Below are positions 1 to 4,218 of a stretch of 7,062 nt of DNA, piece after piece. Every line of letters begins with the position of its first letter. The first letter of the stretch is position 1. This stretch comes from an uncultured Clostridia bacterium (GTDB taxonomy: Bacteria > Bacillota > Clostridia > Oscillospirales > Ruminococcaceae). The translations under genes were made by a program, and so were the position numbers. The notes below the pieces were generated by a model. That model searched no databases. It worked only from the letters and a program-made list of their open reading frames with translations, and was not told the origin of the DNA. The stretch spans positions 1 through 7,062 of the forward strand of contig CANRPG010000102.1 of NCBI GenBank assembly GCA_947632425.1, written 5' to 3'.

Positions 1-250
1 ATGCGGTCGATATAAGCTCACCGTTTTCATTTTCATAACAAACTATATATCCACTGCCGTAACCCGTAATATCCCCGTCCTTGCCAAACTGCTCGCTCTC
101 AGTAGAGGTGTTGTCCGTTCCTGAAGTATCGGCAGGGGCGGTGGTGGTCAGATCACCCACTTTAAGGGTACTGCTATCGTCCTTGCCTGCACAGGCGGTC
201 ATGCACAGCGCGAGGGTCAATGCTGTTAAGAATGATAATGCTTTTTTCAT
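1..250 (-). CDS. Lipoprotein, N-terminal part only (runs off the left edge)
   Basis: This is the first 83 codons of a minus-strand gene whose remainder lies outside the window. The start codon at 250-248 is preceded by a strong AGGAGG. The protein begins MKKALSFLTALTLALCMTAC: a short basic N-terminus, a hydrophobic core and a lipobox (MTA-C) with the lipidated cysteine at residue 20. It should therefore be exported and anchored to the outer face of the membrane. After the cysteine comes a low-complexity Thr/Ser/Asp/Glu-rich spacer to about residue 60, then a segment containing GYGSGYIVCYENENG, which looks like the start of a folded domain. The signal peptide matches that of the next gene upstream at 17 of the first 20 residues, so the two share a related N-terminus, but the mature sequences visible here are not obviously alike. 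The 63-base gap to the upstream gene allows co-transcription. The function cannot be told from this fragment. Confidence 0.85.
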   Translation of the reverse strand, partial: MKKALSFLTALTLALCMTACAGKDDSSTLKVGDLTTTAPADTSGTDNTSTESEQFGKDGDITGYGSGYIVCYENENGELISTA

Positions 251-258
251 TTTCTTTT

Positions 259-264
259 CCTCCT
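259..264 (-). promoter_or_regulatory. Ribosome binding site of the left lipoprotein
   Basis: The minus strand reads AGGAGG here, followed by an 8-base A-rich spacer and ATG. The perfect match fixes the start at position 250. Confidence 0.85.
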
Positions 265-283
265 GAAATTTTAATATATATCA

Positions 284-300
284 TATCGCTGTGTGCGATA
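284..300 (-). other. Small intergenic hairpin between the two lipoprotein genes
   Basis: TATCGC and GCGATA form a perfect 6-base inverted repeat around a 5-base loop, inside the 63-base gap between the lipoprotein genes. On the minus strand it is followed by AT-rich sequence but by no clean run of T, so it is not a convincing terminator. It could be a weak attenuator or an RNA-processing or stability element that sets the ratio of the two gene products. It could also be chance in AT-rich DNA. Confidence 0.3.
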
Positions 301-313
301 CAACTGCTGTGGC

Positions 314-1483
314 TTAATTCTTCCATGTTTCGCCGTCAAAGCGCCTTACCCAAAGGTCGCTCCCGTCGCTGCGTACAGATATCAAAACGTTATACGGCTC
401 GTATGTTTCCCTGTCTACCGCGCTTTGGGTGAAGAAGAATATCCTGTCGCAGAAGTCTGAATATCCTATGCCGATAATTCTGTTTTCACCATCGTAGACC
501 ATAGTTTCTTCGCCGCTTGCAATGTCATGGCAGATTATGATGCTTTCATCGGCGCGCGGTGTATAAAACACCTTGCCGTCTTTGATAGCACACGAATCGA
601 TATAAAAACCTTTCGCTATCTGTTTTGGGTTTTTAAAGTCCAGGTCGGCTGAGTAAAGCTCGTGACCGCCGTCAACATAGGTCACATAATACAGCACGCC
701 GTCCTGTATCGTAATGCCATATACATGATCGCCCAGCTTTGTGATCTTGCCGCTTTCAAGATCTAAAACATAAAGCTCCTCATACCTGCTGACAAAATAC
801 ATTTTACCATTATAAACAGTACTTGCTCTTGCCCCATATTCCGTTGAATAATCAATGGTTTTCACTTCTTCAAAAGTGTTTCTGTCAAGCAGCGTAACGT
901 GCCCGGGCCCGTACAGATAGATATAGTCATCATATACTATAAAGTACGTTATATAATATTTTTTATATGATTCACTGAACTCTTTGTAGTAGTTTTCTTC
1001 ATCTTCGCTGCAGTAGGTATTTTCATACAACACCTTTGTTTCGCCGTCTTTGGTCTGAAGAAGTTTATTCTCTTCGGTATGCCAAAGCGCATCGCCGACC
1101 GGTCTTACATTTTCCCAAGGAGAGTTGTTTATACAATTTGGGAAAAGATTTGGATCATGCGTGCAGCCTGCTACATCACACAGCGGTATAGCCTCGCCTG
1201 TTTGCAGATCTACTTTTATGTACCCCATATCGCCCATGAACCAGTATATATACGCATACTTGTCGCTCATTGCCATAGCGCCGCCCTGCTGTCCGTAATT
1301 TATGTGATCCCCTATGACAGAATTAAGCGGCTGCGACTCTTGCTCGATCTCCTCCAAAAGCGCACTGTCAACTATCTCACCTGCTGAGTTTTCTTCAAAG
1401 TAGGTCTCTTTCTCCTTGCTTTGGCAGGCGGTCATGCCGAGCGTGATGGTCAATGCGGTCAACAGAGATAAAGCTTTTTTCAT
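314..1483 (-). CDS. Lipoprotein with Cys/His motif and beta-propeller-like repeats (389 aa)
   Basis: This is a complete gene. The open frame extends 15 codons further upstream, but the start at 1483 is chosen because it gives a proper lipoprotein signal (MKKALSLLTALTITLGMTAC, lipidated Cys20) and has AGAAAGGA 9 bases before it. The mature part has a charged spacer (residues 21-60). A cysteine/histidine motif follows: LCDVAGCTHD, C102-x4-C107-x-H109, with a further C117. Then come at least five segments of the pattern 'aromatic strand - aromatic strand - x-L-D - G', such as GKMYFVSRYEELYVLDLESG and GVLYYVTYVDGGHELYSADL. They suggest a beta-propeller or similar repeat fold on the outer surface. 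Similar 'LC...C.H....C' lipoproteins of unknown function occur in gut Clostridia. The motif could bind a metal or form disulfides. No enzyme activity can be assigned. The gene probably has its own promoter in the duplicated leader. Confidence 0.88.
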   Translation of the reverse strand: MKKALSLLTALTITLGMTACQSKEKETYFEENSAGEIVDSALLEEIEQESQPLNSVIGDHINYGQQGGAMAMSDKYAYIYWFMGDMGYIKVDLQTGEAIPLCDVAGCTHDPNLFPNCINNSPWENVRPVGDALWHTEENKLLQTKDGETKVLYENTYCSEDEENYYKEFSESYKKYYITYFIVYDDYIYLYGPGHVTLLDRNTFEEVKTIDYSTEYGARASTVYNGKMYFVSRYEELYVLDLESGKITKLGDHVYGITIQDGVLYYVTYVDGGHELYSADLDFKNPKQIAKGFYIDSCAIKDGKVFYTPRADESIIICHDIASGEETMVYDGENRIIGIGYSDFCDRIFFFTQSAVDRETYEPYNVLISVRSDGSDLWVRRFDGETWKN

Positions 1484-1492
1484 AGTATCATA

Positions 1493-1500
1493 TCCTTTCT
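1493..1500 (-). promoter_or_regulatory. Ribosome binding site deciding the start of the complete lipoprotein
   Basis: The minus strand reads AGAAAGGA, 9 bases before the ATG at 1483. It favours this start over the in-frame ATG at 1528, which would put 15 extra residues in front of the signal peptide. Confidence 0.75.
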
Positions 1501-1518
1501 GAATACATATTTCGCCCC

Positions 1519-1565
1519 AAATCGGCAAAATTTAAGTTTTCACTAATAAGTACACAAGTTACACA
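1519..1565 (-). promoter_or_regulatory. Candidate promoter/operator core in copy A
   Basis: This 47-base block is unchanged between the two leader copies, which suggests it is under constraint. Read on the minus strand it holds a weak -35-like TTGTGT and, 17 bases on, a -10-like TAAATT. Beside these lie TGTGTAAC and TGTGTAC, with a further TTGTAAC just upstream (1572-1578), which could be operator half-sites. The promoter match is poor, so only the conservation is firm. The same core at 1691-1737 would give a second promoter for the same gene. Confidence 0.35.
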
Positions 1566-1653
1566 GGAAATGTTACAAGGAATTTCAAAATTTTTTCAAT
1601 TTGTATGGTTGCACAATATATTAGCGCAACTTTTGTGAACAGTATACAAAAAT

Positions 1654-1824
1654 ATAGTATCATATTCTTCCTGAATACATATCTCGCCACAAATCGGCAA
1701 AATTTAAGTTTTCACTAATAAGTACACAAGTTACACACAAAATGTTACACGGATCTAGAAAAATATTATAATTTGTAGGAATGCACAAAATTTCCACTGA
1801 CTTTTGTAAGCAATATACAAAAAT
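1654..1824 (-). repeat. Leader duplication, copy B (upstream, without a gene)
   Basis: This is the second copy of the leader, directly upstream of copy A. Where copy A has its ATG, copy B reads ATA, and the similarity stops there, so the copy carries a relic translation start but no coding sequence. It may be a simple tandem duplication that added a second promoter. It may also be the leader of a lost lipoprotein gene. The minus-strand frame across it (1857-1660) has no plausible protein. Confidence 0.8.
1691..1737 (-). promoter_or_regulatory. Candidate promoter/operator core in copy B
   Basis: This block is identical over 47 bases to 1519-1565 and carries the same weak -35/-10-like pair. 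If it is active, transcription from it would run through copy A into the lipoprotein gene, giving tandem promoters. Confidence 0.3.
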
Positions 1825-1840
1825 CAGTATTTTATGGCGC

Positions 1841-1868
1841 AAAAAAAGCAGCCCCATTCAGGACTGCT
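1841..1868 (-). terminator. Intrinsic terminator of the GGDEF gene
   Basis: On the minus strand, AGCAGTCC pairs with GGGCTGCT (8 pairs including one G-T) around the 6-base loop TGAATG, and a run of T follows directly. It starts 24 bases after the stop codon of the GGDEF gene. It should isolate that gene from the lipoprotein genes downstream, which implies the latter have their own promoter. Confidence 0.88.
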
Positions 1869-1892
1869 GTACTATATTAAATATTAAATGTG

Positions 1893-2712
1893 TTAAGCTA
1901 TAACTCTGTTTCTGCCCGTTTGCTTGGCGGTATAGAGTTTTTCATCTGCGACTTTGATATTATCCTCAGCCGAGAGCGCAAGGTCAAGCTCGGTACAGCC
2001 GAAGCTCATGGTCATTTTTATCTCCGTACCCTCAAACACGCAGACGGAATCCATGATAGTCTGTCTTATCTTTTCAGCAGCGGCGGCGGCATCTTCAAGA
2101 GAGGCATCGGACAGCAGAACTATAAATTCCTCGCCGCCCCAGCGGTACACGCCGTCACAGCTTCTTATACTGCTGCTAAGTATTGAAGAAACGTGCCGCA
2201 GAGCCTCGTCTCCTGCGTTATGACCGTATGTATCGTTGATCTTCTTAAAAAAGTCTATATCGCAGATGAATGCCGCAAGAGAGAGCCTGCGCTGGTCTTC
2301 TTCGAGGTCAAAGCCGTTGTCATCAAGTTTATTTATTGCCTGAAAAACGCCGATAAATTCGCCTTTGCAGTTTGATATAGGCATTACCATGATAGATCTG
2401 GTGACATAGCCCGTTTTTTTGTCAACTTCTGAATTGAAATCGGGGCAGTTATAAGGGTCGTTGGTGACGATAGCCTTTTTCATAGAAAGCGCTTTGCCCA
2501 CAAGCCCTGTATTCTCGGGGATTGTTATTCTGTCCTCGCCCACCGCGGCGGTAGTCCACATCTCGTGCTTGTCTTTATCCCACTTCCAGAAACTTGCTCT
2601 GTCGGCGTTGACAATAACACTGCCCAGCTCGGTTATCAGTCTGAATATCTCGGAGTGGTTGTTCTTGGCGTTGTTATCGGTAGTACACATCTGCGAATAG
2701 AGGCTGTGTGTA
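1893..2712 (-). pseudogene. GAF-GGDEF diguanylate cyclase, 5'-truncated and internally deleted
   Basis: GGDEF enzymes make cyclic di-GMP from two GTP; an attached GAF domain senses a ligand. The open frame runs from 2894, but its first 55-60 residues are only the antisense of the CHASE2 remnant, so recognisable protein begins near FDITHSLYSQM (about 2720-2690). Counting from the ATG at 2894, GAF spans about residues 80-190, with NADRASFW and FQAINKLDDNGF typical of a GAF domain leading into GGDEF. The cyclase part keeps the metal-binding CDIDFFKKIND (D212), an RxxD inhibitory site (R244-D247) five residues before the active-site GGEEF (253-257), and a normal C-terminus (GRNRVIA). GAF runs straight into FICDIDFF at residues 208/209. 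The linker helix and the usual D-x-LT-x-L-x-NR segment, roughly 50-60 residues, are absent. The lack of a credible start and ribosome site near the junction plus the deletion make an inactive relic most likely. A translated variant cannot be excluded. Confidence 0.8.
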
Positions 2713-3393
2713 ATATCAAAGATGCGCTGAGGGACTCCCCAGCTGTTATAGCGATGGATATTATGTTTTTCGGAAACAGCGATGAGGCGAGAGACGAGAC
2801 TTTGCGTGCATCGTGCGAGAAGAACGGTAACGTTGTGGCAGGCACTTACATAAACTACAAGACTGATGCTGACGGCAAGGGATACATTGACCACTTCAGC
2901 ATTGAAAGCGTTGAACAGCCGTTTTTGCAGACTACTGCGAGACGGGCTTTGTTAATGTTTCGCCCGATGATGACGGCATTGTGCGCTCAGTGATGATGTC
3001 TGACAGTGATGACAGCGGTGAAGATGTATATCAGAGTTTTTCTTCTGTGATATATTCAAAATACTGCGAAAAGACGGAGGAAATCGCAAACACTCTCTCG
3101 CTTGACGAAAGCGGCAGAATGTGGATAAACTATGCAGGCAAGCCGGGCGACTATGAGTACATATCGTTCGTTGACGTTATAGAGGGCAAAGTCGACCCGC
3201 GCATTTTCAGCGGCTGCGTTGTGTTTGCAGGCGCATATGCGGCAGGTATGCAGGATCAGTATTCTGTGCCAAACAGCTCGGCGCAGATGTTCGGTGTTGA
3301 GATACACGCGAACATTTTGCAGTGCATGATAGATGACAGAATGCCTCTGCCTGTTTCAAGGCTTACAGCGGCTCTCATAAGCGCGGCTGCGAC
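2703..3393 (+). pseudogene. CHASE2 sensor domain remnant, truncated at both ends and frameshifted
   Basis: CHASE2 is an extracellular sensor domain normally held by one N-terminal and about three C-terminal membrane helices in front of a cyclase or kinase. One frame encodes NIKDALRDSPAVIAMDIMFF and CEKNGNVVAGTYINY up to EQPF (about 2929). A second frame continues with ETGFVNVSPDDDGIVRSV (from 2939), ISFVDVIEG, VVFAGAYAAGMQDQYSVP and MFGVEIHANILQCMI, as expected of CHASE2 (GfvN..pD.DG.vR; G..v.vG..a.g..D....P; g.eiha....). The frame change falls in the T run 2922-2926: one more T or two fewer would give EQPF(F)ADYCETGFVNV. The opening of the domain is missing left of about 2703. The sequence breaks off after PVSRLTAALISAA, where the first C-terminal membrane helix should begin. 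No effector domain remains. The GTG at 2981 opens a long frame but lies in the middle of the domain and is not a natural start. Confidence 0.8.
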
Positions 3394-3401
3394 TGATGAA
3401 C

Positions 3402-3405
3402 GAGG
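3402..3405 (+). promoter_or_regulatory. Ribosome binding site of the isomerase gene
   Basis: GAGG stands 7 bases before the ATG at 3413. It supports the isomerase starting here as a separate protein, and not as a C-terminal extension of the CHASE2 remnant that shares its frame. Confidence 0.55.
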
Positions 3406-3412
3406 CGGACAC

Positions 3413-4195
3413 ATGAGCAGTTTTCTTATAATACCCGAGCTTGCAAATATTAAAGAGCATCTGGCTCTGGCTGAAAAATACAGTCTGGGGTTTGAATACA
3501 ATGACTATTTTTTACCAAAAATGCTAGATGATGAGGCGCGGCTGCAACATACTATAGAAGAATACAAAAAGTATTCTCTGCCCGACTACTGCACCTGCCA
3601 CGGTGACTTTTTCGATGTGCTGGTATTCAGCGAGGACAGGCTGATTCGCGAGATAGCAGACAAGCGCATAAGGCAGAGCATTGACACGGCGAGAAAAGCA
3701 GGCGCAAAGGCGGTAGTTTTTCACACAAATTACGAGCCTGCACTGACGGCTGATTCGTATATAAAAAACTGGACGGACTGCAACGAGGAATACTTTGGCG
3801 GCATACTTAAAGAAAACCCCGACATGAACATTTATATTGAAAATATGTTTGACCGCTCGCCTTATATGCTGAAAGGGCTGAGCGAGAGGCTTATAAAATA
3901 CGGCAATTTCGGCGTATGTTTTGACTACGCTCACGCGATGTCGTTCGGCAGGGGCACGGATATTGACGATTGGGTGAAGGCTTTAGCGCCATACATAAAA
4001 CATATGCACATAAACGACAACGACCTTGAAAACGACCTGCACATGGCGATAGGTGACGGAAAGATAGACTGGAACAGATTTGCAGGATACTATGAAAAAT
4101 ATTTCTATAAAAGCACGATACTTATTGAGGTATCGGGTATAGAAAAACAGCGAAGATCTGCCGAATTTTTAGAATATTTGAGACTGCTTGGCTGA
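3413..4195 (+). CDS. Sugar phosphate isomerase/epimerase-like TIM barrel (260 aa)
   Basis: This appears to be a complete member of the xylose-isomerase-like TIM barrel / AP endonuclease family 2 superfamily, cytoplasmic metal-dependent enzymes that isomerise or epimerise sugars and related polyols. Expected motifs appear in order: a strand with GFEYNDYF (26-33), CHGDF with His63, VVFHTNY with His104, YIENM with Glu143, FDYAHAMSFG with Asp171 and His174, KHMHINDND with His199, GDGKIDW (214-220) and LIEVSG with Glu239. Glu143, Asp171, His199 and Glu239 fit the usual metal ligands. The length of 260 residues is normal for the family. The open frame continues upstream into the CHASE2 remnant as far as the GTG at 2981, giving an apparent 404-residue fusion. 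The start at 3413 is chosen because the barrel begins there and a GAGG lies 7 bases upstream. The substrate is unknown. The FecR gene follows after 23 bases, so the two may be co-transcribed. No promoter was found. Confidence 0.83.
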   Translation: MSSFLIIPELANIKEHLALAEKYSLGFEYNDYFLPKMLDDEARLQHTIEEYKKYSLPDYCTCHGDFFDVLVFSEDRLIREIADKRIRQSIDTARKAGAKAVVFHTNYEPALTADSYIKNWTDCNEEYFGGILKENPDMNIYIENMFDRSPYMLKGLSERLIKYGNFGVCFDYAHAMSFGRGTDIDDWVKALAPYIKHMHINDNDLENDLHMAIGDGKIDWNRFAGYYEKYFYKSTILIEVSGIEKQRRSAEFLEYLRLLG

Positions 4196-4204
4196 CACAC
4201 TGCA

Positions 4205-4210
4205 CGGAGG
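4205..4210 (+). promoter_or_regulatory. Ribosome binding site of the FecR-repeat protein
   Basis: CGGAGG lies 8 bases before the ATG at 4219. It is a strong site within the 23-base gap after the isomerase stop, so this start is well supported. Confidence 0.8.
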
Positions 4211-4218
4211 CACATTTT

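Larger units (their letters stand above)
1482..1653 (-). repeat. Leader duplication, copy A (next to the lipoprotein start)
   Basis: This copy is the 5' leader and upstream region of the complete lipoprotein gene. It aligns with 1654-1824 at a constant offset of 172 bases, with one single-base gap near the far end. Positions 1519-1565 are identical to 1691-1737 over 47 bases, while the flanking parts have drifted. The copy ends at the lipoprotein start codon and includes its ribosome binding site. No coding sequence is seen in it. Confidence 0.85.

Noticed and set aside
81..432. Two short plus-strand open frames (81-266 and 220-432)
   Set aside because: They overlap the lipoprotein signal sequence and C-terminus in antisense and have no features of their own.
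1484..1528. Longer version of the complete lipoprotein starting at 1528
   Set aside because: It would bury the lipoprotein signal peptide behind 15 residues; the ATG at 1483 has a ribosome site and the right signal.
1660..1857. 65-codon minus-strand open frame in the leader region
   Set aside because: It lies across leader copy B and the terminator, has no ribosome site, and its composition looks random and AT-driven.
2565..2702. Plus-strand frame leading into the CHASE2 remnant
   Set aside because: It is the antisense of the GAF coding sequence; CHASE2 similarity begins only right of about 2703.
2720..2894. Minus-strand frame extending the GGDEF protein by about 58 residues to an ATG at 2894
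   Set aside because: It is the antisense of clear CHASE2 coding sequence, has no ribosome site, and shows no domain of its own.
2981..3412. GTG at 2981 as the real start of a 404-residue CHASE2-isomerase protein
   Set aside because: The GTG codes for an internal residue of the conserved DGIVRSV stretch, and the same frame carries CHASE2 similarity upstream of it.
2690..3420. Insertion sequence or transposon causing the gene breaks
   Set aside because: No transposase frame, terminal inverted repeats or target duplications were seen at the three breakpoints.
3524..3934. 136-codon minus-strand open frame
   Set aside because: It is antisense to well-supported isomerase motifs and has no domain or start signal.
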